This document shows positions 33,381-44,127 of a stretch of DNA of 64,000 bases, one piece after another. The position numbers were made by a program, and so were the translations under genes. Source of the DNA: Protopterus annectens (Eukaryota > Chordata > Ceratodontiformes > Protopteridae); the NCBI RefSeq assembly GCF_019279795.1, contig NC_056743.1:871580478-871644477 (forward strand). Reading direction: 5' to 3'. Positions within the stretch are counted from its first letter, which is position 1, and the number at the start of each line of letters is the position of its first letter. The notes below the pieces were generated by a model that made no database searches, was not told where the DNA came from, and saw nothing but the letters and a program-made list of their open reading frames with translations.

Positions 33381-34041
33381 AAACCAGCGTGTACATAGCC
33401 CACTATCTTAGGCTGCCAATATTAACCTTTCATTTCTTGATTTGAATTCGCCTGTCCTTAACCATTCCTGCATTCGTTCCTGATCAACATGAGGTTCTTC
33501 CAGAAGTTTTTTATACTTTCAACTATATTTATGTTTTTTCCACATTTCTTGCCTTTTCATCTGGTCCTTCACCTTATATTCTTTCTTTTGTTTTTTGGCA
33601 CATTCAGTTGCTGCCTGGTTTTTATCTACTTCTGGTTTGATTTCCATACCTGCTTGATGTTGATAAGCTTCTGCTAAATTAAGCAGAGAAGTCATCTTAG
33701 ATTTATTCTCCTCATGTTTCAAAACTTTCACTACATTTGGATCTTGTGAGGTCAGTAGATATGTGTGGAGACCCATGATTGCAGATCTATACATATAATC
33801 AATTTCAAGTAGGCCCATCCTTCCTTCAGAACAGGTAATATATAATCTTCATATACACTGATTTGTATAAATCATTTGGTGAGCATGAAGCATCCTTCTT
33901 GTTTTAATATCTAATCTATTCAACACTTTTTGGGGCCAGTCAGTCACTCCAAAACTGTAAGTTAGGACAGGAAGAGCAAATTAATGTACAGCTTGAATCT
34001 TGTTCCTAGATGTCAATGCTGTTCTCAGGATTAATTTAAGT
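33381..34041 (-). pseudogene. HERO-type LINE, region between RT and CCHC domain
   Basis: The frame 33818-33519 reads MGLLEIDYMYRSAIMGLHTY and then a Lys/Glu-rich stretch. Upstream, frame-shifted text around 34000-33840 reads ALPVLTYSFG, the RT thumb region. It is continuous with the nuclease frame apart from stops and is interrupted upstream by the SINE. Confidence 0.65.
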
Positions 34042-34059
34042 CTTCTAAAGTATTCCTTA
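34042..34059. repeat. Target-site duplication, left copy
   Basis: CTTCTAAAGTATTCCTTA is repeated exactly at 35293-35310, on the other side of the SINE. Confidence 0.9.
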
Positions 34060-35292
34060 AAAAGTCTTTCGGCTTTTCCCGGTTAGGGGTCGCCACAGCG
34101 GAACTCTGGTCCACTCATGATTGGCAGTGGATTTTTATGGTGTAGAGTTGCCAGCCCGACGCCCAGCCTTCAACTAAGGCATGCCCATTCACGCTCACAT
34201 CTACCTGCATGTCTTTAATGTCACTTGGCTGCATGGAGGACATGCAGACTCATAGGTTCATAGGTTCATACTAGGCTATTATAAGCCTAGCCCATAGTTA
34301 TGTGGCTTTCGCCACCCCTTTAGTTTGAATAAAAACTATGCCTATCATTTTGCTGTGCCTCTGTCGAGCAGTGACACTGAAGTAATCCCTGGGGTATATC
34401 TGCAATCTCCCATCCATTGGTCAAGATTCCTCTTGAACAAGGCCAGAGAGGTGCTCTGCCTCACATGTACCGGGATTTTGTTCCACAGCATAGGGAGTCT
34501 CTGGGTGATGAATCTGTCCCTCCAGCACGTTCTATTTATAACCGTGTCAAGGTTTAAGTCTCCCGCCCTTGTGGTTCTGAGGGATCTAGATTTTTTGAGG
34601 TGAAGCATATTCATCAAATCTGGGTTTGACATGGCCTTATATGTCAGGCACAGGTCACCTCTGAGCAAGCGGTATGAGACTGAATAGAGCTGGAGTTCTT
34701 TCAGTCGGGCAGCATAAGACATATTTTGAGACCCTTTATCCTTTTGGTGAGGAACTTTTGGGGCCTTTCAAGCTGCAGCAGGTGTCTGGTCAGATACATT
34801 CGAATGGGGCATTGTACTCAATCATAGGTCTAATGAGTGATGAGTACAGGGGACGATGACCTCCCTTGATCTAGATGTGAATCCCTTCATGATCAGGTGG
34901 GTGATAGAAGGTTTTCCTAACTACTTTAGCAACATGAGTGTCAAACGAAAGGCTACTGTCAACCTGGGTCCCCAGATCCCTGATGACTTTTTCTGTGCTC
35001 AGTGGATTGCCACCTATATGGTAGCTAGGGGTAACCTTGTTTTTCCCGAAGGGTATGACTATGCATTTTTTGGCGTTTAACTTCAGGCCATGGCTCTGGC
35101 ACCAGTTATCCATTTCTGTGAGGCCCTTCTGGAGGATATCTGTGTCAGATGTGTTTTCGACTATGGCGCCCAGTTTGCAGTCATCTGCAAACTTTGTCAG
35201 TCATAACACAGAAGGTGCTCCAGCCATGAATTGAACAGGAGAACCTCTTGCTCTGAGGCAACAATGCTAACCGCTGCACCACCGTGGCTTCA
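34060..35292 (-). mobile_element. SINE inserted in HERO LINE, itself split by LINE A
   Basis: Left part 34060-34250: TTTCGGCTTTTCCCGGTTAG and GGTCGCCACAGCGGAACTC, the reverse of the RTE-type SINE tail, then a GGAGGACATGCAGACTC body. Right part 35209-35292: ACACAGAAGGTGCTCCAGCC, AGGAGAACCTCTTGCTC and GCTAACCGCTGCACCACC, the reverse of the tRNA-like head. An exact 18-bp duplication flanks the whole. LINE A occupies 34251-35208 inside it. Confidence 0.88.
34251..35208 (-). mobile_element. LINE A 5'-truncated copy inside the SINE
   Basis: The 3' end has tandem CATAGGTTCATAGGTTCATA, then TAAGCCTAGCCC. Minus-strand frames are 35113-34871 (LKLNAKKCIVIPFGKNK, RDLGTQVDSS) and 34722-34345 (AARLKELQLYSVSYRLL, NRTCWRDRF..RLPMLWN). 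The 5' end cuts off within the FADDCKLG active-site region (about 35190, readable as KFADDCKLG). Small deletions near 34800 and 34910 break the frame. Confidence 0.88.
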
Positions 35293-35310
35293 CTTCTAAA
35301 GTATTCCTTA
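35293..35310. repeat. Target-site duplication, right copy
   Basis: Exact repeat of 34042-34059. Confidence 0.9.
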
Positions 35311-35481
35311 CTGAGTTTTACTCACATTTGTTCATGTTTTATTGCTGATCCTTCATCGGTTCACAAGTATTTATACACTCCCTCTTGCTCAGGTTGTTTT
35401 ATATCACATACTTGTCCCAAACTGATGTTTTCCTGGTGCTGCAGTTTTAAAGGTTGCTTTTGCACATTTATCAAGACCAAA

Positions 35482-36480
35482 TTACATTCTATCATCATCT
35501 GAAAAAGTTTTGACAACCTGCAGCTGTGCTTTCAGTTCCTCATCTGATGAGTTATACAGTTTTAAATCATCGATAAAGAGAAGATGAGAAGTCATTAGAC
35601 TTTTTCTAAGAGCCAAATTATAGCCATGGTCTAAGCTGTTAAGTAAACATCTTAATGGATTAATGGCAAGGCAGAATACCAACAGTGACAGAGTCACCCG
35701 GGAATATCCCCCCTTTTAATTTTTATCTCTGGTATAATAACCTGTCCTTTATCATGACTTAATTGCAAAGTGGTCTGCCATTGTTTAATGGTTATTGTAT
35801 GCAGTCAATCAGTGTAGGGTGTATCTTGTACATTTGCAAGCACTCTTTTATCCATGAATGTGGGATACTCTGAAATGCTTTTTTGTGTCAATCCATGCCA
35901 TACTTAGATTCTCCCCCTTTTTACAGTTCTTCACTATAACTTTATTTAACAACAAATGATCCTTTGTTCCATATGACTTTCTTTTATTGCCCTTTTGTTC
36001 TACTGCCATAATTGAGTTTTCTTTTAAATGACTATAAACTCTGTCAGCGTCAATTCCCATGTATAGTTTCTACGTCATTGGAAGGCAAGTTATTAGTCTA
36101 TAAGTTTTAGGGTAGCTTGCAGGTCCACTCTTACGTAAGAGCATTGCTTTGCCAGTTGTTCACCAGTATGGTGTCTGTTTGGGGTGTGCATATAAATAGT
36201 TTTTACTCATGGCTAAATCCTCATGCAAAGATGTTAATACTTTTAACCAAAAGTTATGTACTGCATTTGGGCCTGGGGTTTTCCAGTTTGAGGCTTTTCT
36301 CAACTTTGTTTTAATCTCTTTGGCTGTTACTTCATCCCATTTCATATCCCATACCTTTAAACTTCTTATTCTTTCTTTTACTTCATCTATCCATGTAGCA
36401 TCTTTATTTTGTTCCACAGGATCTTCATAAATACTTCTCCAAAATGTATCTACTTCCTCTTTGTTTTGGTGGTCTTTCAA
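35482..36480 (-). pseudogene. HERO-type LINE reverse transcriptase, broken
   Basis: The frame 36480-36160 has TFWRSIYEDPVEQNKDATW and NWKTPGPNAVHNFWLK, the P.GPDG.. entry of the RT. Next is 36060-35848, with SHLKENSIMAVEQKGNKR and LSMAWIDTKKHFRVSHIHG, which holds the motif A position (AWIDTKKAFD type, the second Asp replaced). 35697-35482 has VFCLAINPLRCLLN and LLFIDDLKLY, matching the FIDDLK active-site form of this clade. Frame changes at about 36100 and 35760 inactivate it. Confidence 0.75.
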
Positions 36481-36817
36481 TTCCTTTTACCCTATTTTCC
36501 AATTCTCTGTAAAACTTTTTTGGGTCATCAATAAATTGCTTATTTTGTAATTTTCCCTTATGTTTATCTGTGTATATTCTAAGTTTTTCTGCCTGTGCTG
36601 AAATTTTTAGTTTATTTGCGATAGTGCCTGATAGATCCTGGTCTGTTTTAATACTGTGCATTGCTTTAATCACATCTATCTTTCTTAGTATTTTTGTTGA
36701 TCTGTTCCCTCTTCTATAATCTTCTAACAGTGACATTTCTTGTCTTAATTGCTTTATAGTTTTCTCTATTCGATACTTCCATGATGGTATTCGATTTCTC
36801 ACCTTCCTTTCCCTCAC
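36425..36817 (-). pseudogene. HERO-type LINE linker before RT
   Basis: A 130-codon frame reads RNRIPSWKYRIEKTIKQLRQ and KLRIYTDKHKGKLQNKQFI. It is a basic helical linker that in this group precedes the RT. It overlaps the RT frame start at 36480 in a different frame, showing another frameshift. Confidence 0.6.
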
Positions 36818-36920
36818 TACCCTCTGATCTTGTGGTACAATTTTATCTGTTATTAATTTAGCAGCACAGTAATATATCCTGTTTACTTCTGTTATATCAC
36901 ATGGATCTCTATGGACAGTC

Positions 36921-38543
36921 CTAATTACTTACATTAATTTGTTTTATTAGACTTCTTACTTTTTGGGTTTTATTGACCTTCTGCAGTTTATTTCTCTCAC
37001 TGATCTTAATATATCTATCCATGTCCGTTAAATCAGGCAACTCTTCTCTTAGCTCATTTTCTTCCAAACTGAGGGCACATCCCTTATTTTCTGTTTCCTG
37101 CGGGCATTCTATAGAGAGTTCTATAGCATCTTCCTGTGGCACATTCTCTTCAATTTCATCCTGTGTCATCCGTTGCTCTGTCATATGGGAACCCACCGGC
37201 CTATCACTCCTCAACATTGACTGCATCAGATTTTCCACAGTTTCGTGTTCCTTTCCTTGCTGTCTAGCTTCAAGTGAATGTTTATAATGGTTTCCTGTGG
37301 AAGGCTCCAAAATATCTTGATATGGCACCTGACCAATTGCTTCCTGTTCCACTGGTTTCCCCTTAATTTGGATATCCATTGCTCTATCCTGTTGTGGTGC
37401 TTTCTGTATTCGATTTACTACACTGAATGCTTCTCTTTGCAGCTGCTCCATAACCTTAATTTCTATTTCTTTGACTCCTCCATTACTAATCTCTTTTTTC
37501 TGCTTTTCCTCTTAGTCTTCTTATTTTTTGTATTGTAAAGTTTTCCATATCCGGATTCCTTTAACTATTTCTCTTCAAATATCTTTGGTGCTGCTCTTTT
37601 TGTATTGGTTAGTTTTGCTTTCTCCTTTGCATAAATATTACACCATATTAAATCTCTTTTCCTTTCCCATGTCCATATTTCTTCTTCACATGTCTCCTGA
37701 TCTTCTTGAGTTTACTTATTCTGGGGACTCACTCCATCATGCCATGATGTAGTCTGTGTTAGACCTTCTACATTAAATCCTTCACTTCATGGGCACTCCA
37801 TAACTTCAACTTCTATTTCTTTAACTTCTGCTTTACTAATCTTCTTTTCCACATTACATCTTTGTGATATTAATTTTTTTATGGTGAAAATTTCCATGTC
37901 TGGATGCTTTTGTCTGTACTTCTCTTTGAATATCTTTGAGAGTGCCTTCTCTATATTAGTTAACTTGGCTTTCCCTTTGCATAAATACTGCACCATATCA
38001 AATCTCTCTCTCCCATGTCCATATTTCTTTTTTATACCTTTCAAAGATATCTAGGTTTTGTTGTTTATATTTTCACACTTCCTCAGATGCTTCTTTTTCC
38101 AAACAGATAAAAGTTTATTGATCTATATACTGTTTATCAAAAATCTGTTGTATTAATGAACGCAAATTTTTATTTGACAATTCTGACAGTTTTTCTTGTA
38201 GAAGTATTTTTCTTTCCTCTAATTTCTCTCTTAATCATTTTGTATATCCTCTGTCTGGTAATTCTGGGCTTTTTACATAATAGTAACAATACACAATTTC
38301 TTTCTTATCCTCAATAGTCCACTCTATCATCTTTACGGCTCTTCTTTGGCCAATCAATTTTTGTGATTTTTGTGGACTGCTACTTCCTTCTACAACAGGG
38401 GGGCCATCCTCCCCCTTGGCCTGGCCTGGCCCCATTGTAGGAATGTTTTCGTATTTTGAGGATTCTACACTGACATTTTTTCCAGTCCTGGCACCAGTGT
38501 GCCTACCAGGATTGGACACTTTTTTATCCTGGGCCTTGTGCAC
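36921..38543 (-). pseudogene. HERO-type LINE N-terminal region
   Basis: Three frames contribute: 38543-38235, with SQKLIGQRRAVKMIEW and IVYCYYYVKSPELPDRGYTK; 38044-37787, a Lys-rich block; and 37451-36921, an acidic Glu/Gln-rich stretch ending in KVRSLIKQINVSN. I know the EW......VYCYYYV...P..GYTKR pattern from amphibian and fish elements of this kind. The middle block has a second, more decayed copy at about 37445-37700. The role of this N-terminal part is probably nucleic-acid binding (inferred). Confidence 0.6.
37445..38050 (-). repeat. Internal direct duplication in the HERO LINE
   Basis: 37445-37700 and 37795-38050 align: ACTTCAACTTCTATTTCTTT versus CCTTAATTTCTATTTCTTTG, then GAAAATTTCCATGTCTGGAT versus AAAGTTTTCCATATCCGGAT. 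The match continues with CTTCTCTTTGAATATCTTTG versus TTTCTCTTCAAATATCTTTG, and CATATCAAATCTC and CCCATGTCCATATTTCTT in both. About 250 bp repeated after about 95 bp of intervening DNA. Confidence 0.75.
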
Positions 38544-38560
38544 CCATCTATCATTTTTGT

Positions 38561-39560
38561 TTTTGACTTACTTCTGTCCATGATATATGCTATATAAATA
38601 CAGTCTGTATATCAGTGTCGCCTTGGTGAGATTTTGTGAAAAACAGCGTCCACCTCATGAAGGTACTCACCAGGACTTGAGGATGAATTCAATTTCAGCA
38701 CTACTACTCCCCTTTGCTTGCTGATTTTCATCTCACCATTAGGACCCCTCAGTCTCTGTGAAGACACCAAGATAGCTCTGCAGTGAGTGAGTGTCTGTCA
38801 TTATACATCAAGCATGTAATCTTAAACAGTTAGTCTGGCCCAGTGCAAATGTTCTGAAAAACTACTGAACCCGATGATAGTTACAGAGGTCATTGCACAG
38901 GGCAATGATTTCCACACCTCTTGTCACAGTGCTGTGGACAGCATTCTAGTGCTGCAGTTCCAATGGCAGCCACAACACATGAGTAGCTCATTAACAACTG
39001 TGTAACATGGAATGTCATACCTCTAGCAGCCAGTATACATCCTTGCATTCCAGGGCATTTTCTGAAAAATCTCCTTAAAGAGTATAAAATAAACAAATGT
39101 AAATACTGTGATAGCTTCTATTACTATTAAAATTGTATAAGTAACACAGTTATCAGTAAAAATGATCCTTTACAGAGATAATAGTGAATGTGTTCATAGT
39201 CTTTTCATAAATACCATAATGCATTATAATCCTCACAAATCCAGAATTATATTTTTTTGCTAAACATTCACAAAGAAATTGTTATATATTGGAAACTGTA
39301 CGACCTAGACTTATATTGTAAGGACACTGTTGTTAACCAGGCATAAGGTTTCACATTACAAGAATTTTATCTCTGAATGCATGTTTATTATATTTTCAGA
39401 AATATGAAAACACATTTAATTGGCAATATAAATGACACTGAGTATCACTCAAGATATGCAACTGACAGTGCAAACATCAATGACAGTTTTCTTCAACAAT
39501 ATCTAATGATGCCATGCAATAGGTGTATGTTTTTTGAAGTATTAAGTAATGTAATAAGTA
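38561..39560. other. No supported gene
   Basis: AT-rich flank with short frames lacking domains. Confidence 0.5.
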
Positions 39561-39585
39561 CTATTATACCATGATCCCCCCAAAA

Positions 39586-39730
39586 CGTGCACGCTGATTG
39601 GCCAGCGTGCCCGTTGTAAATCGAGTTATACTAATGGAAAAAGGTCCGGTCGCCCGGTTTTTTCCATTAGTATAACTCGATTTTCGCTGCTGTCCCGCTA
39701 TGTTAAATGGGTTTAACATAGCGAGACAGC
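39586..39730. other. Cluster of three DNA/RNA hairpins
   Basis: Three inverted repeats in 145 bases. First is 39589-39596 with 39603-39610 (GCACGCTG, 8 bp, 6-nt loop). Second is 39618-39642 with 39659-39683 (perfect 25-bp stem, 16-nt G/C-rich loop). Third is 39689-39707 with 39712-39730 (19-bp stem, one mismatch, 4-nt loop). The flanks carry a related direct text: TAAGTACTATTATACCATGATC at 39554 and AATGTACTATTATCACAAGGAT at 39758. It could be a foldback/MITE-like element or a structured RNA. No coding potential. Confidence 0.85.
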
Positions 39731-40847
39731 TTTAAAATAAGCAACGGAATGAAACGTAATGTACTATTATCACAAGGATACCCCTCTCTATCATCCCGTC
39801 TCCTTCATATTCCTTGTGCCTCCTCTCATCCTGTCTTTGGGCTGCTCTATCTCAATCTATGCACACTGATGACATTGTACTAAATATAGTCCCTTGTTTA
39901 TTCATATACAACCAATGTGGCTATTATTTTTTTAATTGAAACGCTTTGTAAATTATGTAACTGATGTCAAGGATTTCTGAATAATAGAATTGTTGTTCGT
40001 GAATGAAACTGACTGTAAATGAGGAAACAGTGCAAATGGTGTCCATGATGTCTGTATAATGGAGCTTTTCTCCCTAGGATCCACTGAAATTGGCACTGCT
40101 TAGTCAGATTTTCCCAGTAAACAGATGCCAGTAAATAAATAATATGGAAATCTTGCTTATTTTCATAATTAGTAACAAACAATTGGTAATATCTCCAGTA
40201 TAGTAAGACATCAATATTGACAATTAACATTTCTGTATCCCACCCATGGACTTTTACACCATACCCCTCAATAGCATGTAGGTCTTTCAGTTTTAAAAAA
40301 TATGAACATAAATATGAAAATATTAATAAGTTGCAGACAGTGATTAATCTCTTGACTGTGGGAAATTGTTGATTAACAATTGTAGTGCCATTTTGTAAAT
40401 AAGGCTTGCTCTTTCTAGCACTATTAGCTGGTAGGTTGCTTACTTAAAGAAGCCAGACCCAAAAAAGGTCTAGACCTAGAACAATGAATGTTAACTAGAA
40501 ATATACAAAAAATGCTATAGGCTTGAATGAGCTAAAGAAACATTTGCTAATGCAGACAAAAGACGCCAATAAAGCCTGTCGGGCATCTGTCTGATTGTAG
40601 CGCTGATTCCAGTGTGGCTGTGCCGCCACTTATTTTCAGCTCTACTTTTATTTAGATTTTCTTTACCTGTGATTGCCCCCATCTTCACAAGTGGGGCACT
40701 TAGAAGTCCAAATGAGGGATCAATGCAGACCAGCTGGTCTCTTCATGGGATCAGAAGGGACACATTTAACAGCATTCAGTTGATGAATTTCTCTGCCTGC
40801 TTTGTACCTGTCCTTTACAGATGATCATCAAAGTATAAAGGCCTGAC
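39731..40847. other. No supported gene
   Basis: Nothing recognised. A GTCTAGACCTAGA-type short repeat near 40470 is unremarkable. Confidence 0.45.
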
Positions 40848-41690
40848 TGAAATGAAATGCTACTACCATGTGTCAGGCACTATAAAGTTAGCCATACTAC
40901 TACCATGTGTCAGGCACTATAAAGTTAGCCATACTACTACACAGACAGACTGAAATGCTACTACCATGTGTCAGGCACTATAAAGTTAGCCATACTACTA
41001 CACAGATAGACTGAAATGCTACTACCATGTGTCAGGCACTATAAAGTTAGCCATACTACTACACAGATAGACTGAAATGCTACTACCATGTGTCAGGCAC
41101 TATAAAGTTAGCCATACTACTACACAGATAGACTGAAATGCTACTACCATGTGTCAGGCACTATAAAGTTAGCCATACTACTACACAGATAGACTGAAAT
41201 GCTACTACCATGTGTCAGGCACTATAAAGTTAGCCATACTACTACACAGATAGACTGAAATGCTACTACCATGTGTCAGGCACTATAAAGTTAGCCATAC
41301 TACTACACAGATAGACTGAAATGCTACTACCATGTGTCAGGCACTATAAAGTTAGCCATACTACTACACAGATAGACTGAAATGCTACTACCATGTGTCA
41401 GGCACTATAAAGTTAGCCATACTACTACACAGATAGACTGAAATGCTACTACCATGTGTCAGGCACTATAAAGTTAGCCATACTACTACACAGATAGACT
41501 GAAATGCTACTACCATGTGTCAGGCACTATAAAGTTAGCCATACTACTACACAGATAGACTGAAATGCTACTACCATGTGTCAGGCACTATAAAGTTAGC
41601 CATACTACTACACAGATAGACTGAAATGCTACTACCATGTGTCAGGCACTATAAAGTTAGCCATACTACTACACAGATAGACAGGATCTA
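40848..41690 (+). repeat. 61-bp minisatellite, 14 copies
   Basis: The unit contains CTACTACCATGTGTCAGGCA, CTATAAAGTTAGCC and ACTACTACACAGATAGACTG. CATGTGTCAGG recurs at 40867, 40904, then every 61 bases from 40965 to 41636. Copies from 40965 on are nearly identical; the first spacing is shortened to 37. A diverged single unit lies at 32055-32135. There are no variable spacers, so it is not CRISPR. Confidence 0.97.
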
Positions 41691-43484
41691 TCTGTAATAC
41701 ATAAAACCAAGGGAGCCTGCAGGCAATGGTGAGCATAACACTGAGCTTTCATGATCCATACATTAAGAATGGAAAGGACTATTGTAACAATGGTCTGGAA
41801 CTACAGGAGTATAAATTTTAACCTGTTGGGAAATGTGATGAGCAACAGTACACAGAACTGCACCACTGGTGAAGGAACTGACTATAATAGTCTGGTACTG
41901 TGGTACAAAGCTAGGGCTGTGAACTGCCAATGAACTTTGTCCTGATATTCTGGGTTTGATTCCCTTCACTGCTTTCAACTGTGTTACTCTAAGCAGTTTG
42001 TTAACCAGTCCAGAATCCCCAGAGAGCTGCAAAAATGAAGTGCTTCTACTTAGTTGGTATTATCCATTTAGCATAAATCCCCTTACAGTCCTGTCAGACT
42101 GGATAAGCCATATGTGCCACATCACGCACATGCACGCACGCACACACACACACACGCACACACACGCACACACAGACACACACAGACACACACAGACACT
42201 TTAGTATTGGAAAATATGGGTGGTAAAGCAGAAGACAGCTTTGTTGTGATTTGTTGGAAAATTAGCATTAATGGGCATTTACAAGCTTGACCATTTAACA
42301 AAAATGAACGTATGTGTAATGGCTTTGTTATGCTAATAAAGTAAACAATATACTAGATAATCTAAACGTTTAAAACTACATAAAGCTTAAGAGAAATATA
42401 TGGTTGTAAGAGAAATAATGCATTCTGTTCTATAGTGATCAAGTATTGATTAACCCTGTATAAATTAATCATTTGATTATCAATGAAAGCATAGTAGATC
42501 AGGGAAAGTGAGTAATGTTTATGTACTTTAGGTGTGTCAGGTTGCAAAACCTAGTCAACAGAGCTAGTGGATAGAGCAATATTGTGGTGGAGAAGTGGGT
42601 TTGAATACCAACTCAGTGCTAGCTCAGTGTGGGAGTTGGAACTGACCAGATATTCTGTCTGGATTAAGTATGCATTTATTTTGCATCCATGAAAAACACT
42701 AAAAATAAATTCTTTAAAACACTGCAATATCCTATCCTGGTATTTGTGGAGACCGATTCCCTTCTATCTTCAGTAACAGTAATTGAATAATGCAACACAG
42801 AGCACCCTTTAACTTGATTTTGGAAAATGGTCTGTGTTACGTAACTTAATTCCAAACTGTGCACAATGTGTGGATTGTTTGTCATAGTGCTTGATGTTAA
42901 CATCTGGTAGCTTAGTCTTACACTGCACTGATTCTAATCCTGGAGATCTTCCACTTTATTTTCCATTATTTTTTTATTTCCCCAGACTATGGCAAGTAAC
43001 TGAAGATTTGTTTTGTCAACAGCTCAAGAACAATGACATCTGGTGGAAATTTATCCAAGTACAACAATGCACATGTTAACAAAAATCCAGAAAATATGAT
43101 TGGCCTCAAAATGTAACATAGCCATTGTAATGAAATTAAACTTTAAAACACTTTAAGACTTTTTTATTTCTGGATGTCAAGAGGCGAATGCTACTAGGCA
43201 TGCAAGGTGGCTGTCTTCCTAAAGCTGTGGATAAATTAACTGGCATTTCTGTGAGAAACATTTTGACTGCAAAATTTGAAGAGGCTGACAGAACAATCAA
43301 GAAAGTTAAGACAAACCACAAAGTTAGTTTGCACTGGCATTTTATGCAATTCTTGTATCGATAAAGAGAATGCCATCCTGATATTAAAACTTTGTGCTGT
43401 ATGTGATGCAGGAGACAAGACTCAGTAAAGACATACGGTTTATTCACCGCACATGCTGAAAGTATTCAACAGGACAAGGAAAAT
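41691..43484. other. No supported gene; possible SINE heads
   Basis: tRNA-like pieces occur at 41895-41965 (TGGTACAAAGC..., GGGTTTGATTCCC) and 42560-42615 (AGTGGATAGAGCAATATTG, GTGGGTTTGAATACC). They may be SINE heads or decayed tRNA-derived repeats, but no full element could be traced. A CA-rich run lies at 42129-42197. Confidence 0.35.
42129..42197. repeat. CA-rich microsatellite (CACACG/CACAGA variants)
   Basis: Impure CA tract with CACACG and CACAGA interruptions. Confidence 0.95.
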
Positions 43485-43785
43485 TTATTTATTATTTAAC
43501 ATTTGTTTGCCAGGATAGTCAGACTGGACAACAAGTGTCCATTTTCAGTGGACTCCAGGGGAGAAAAACTCCATAAGTTTGCAGAGAGAAGAAAAATTTG
43601 CAAACAAGACATTACAGAGAAGTAGCATACAGATTGTAGATTTTACAGCCGTTAGTATACAATAAGAGGATATTCCCCCATTTGGTTGAAAATACAAGTG
43701 TACAAAATATACAATGAGAGTAGATAAGAAATTGGTAGAGCATTGCAAGATATTTCACAATTGAATAAGAGTATATAAATGTTTA

Positions 43786-43826
43786 AGTTTCCATATATAT
43801 ATATTCAAGCAAATAAACATATAAGA

Positions 43827-43880
<54 letters not shown>

Positions 43881-43898
43881 AGAGAGAGAGAGATATAT

Positions 43899-43963
<65 letters not shown>

Positions 43964-43965
43964 CA

Positions 43966-44003
<38 letters not shown>
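43786..44003. repeat. Compound (AT)n/(CA)n microsatellite
   Basis: (AT)n at 43831-43876, (AT)n at 43909-43957 and (CA)n at 43959-44003, inside the LINE B 3' UTR. The four Tyr-Ile and Cys-Val repeat frames over it are artefacts. Confidence 0.97.
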
Positions 44004-44004
<1 letters not shown>

Positions 44005-44127
44005 ACATACACTCATATACAGGTTATTGCTCACACATGGATAGGTATAGTTAGATGATATTGTTTGTGTTGTGTTGTCCAGGGCAGACTGGGTGTAGAA
44101 ATAGTGAATGGACGAGGCTTCAGCGGG

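Larger units (their letters stand above)
32745..38560 (-). mobile_element. HERO/R4-type LINE with restriction-like endonuclease
   Basis: Minus-strand parts in order: a basic N-terminal ORF (38543 down to about 36920), a long linker and RT start (36817-36160), a broken RT core (36060-35482), and, beyond an insertion at 34060-35292, a C-terminal domain with a CCHC knuckle and a PD-(D/E)XK-like nuclease (33818-32745). This order, with the nuclease after RT rather than an AP endonuclease before it, defines the R2/R4/HERO group. Multiple stops and frameshifts make it inactive. Clade placement (HERO versus R4/Dong) is from memory. Confidence 0.75.

Noticed and set aside
40848..41690. Regular repeat array resembling CRISPR spacing
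   Set aside because: The 61-bp units are contiguous and homogeneous with no variable spacers, and the context is a vertebrate genome.
42560..42615. tRNA-like A and B boxes
   Set aside because: The spacing and lack of a foldable acceptor stem argue against a functional tRNA. At most it is the head of a decayed SINE.
43755..44054. Several frames of Tyr-Ile, Cys-Val and His-Thr repeats
   Set aside because: Direct translation of AT and CA microsatellites.
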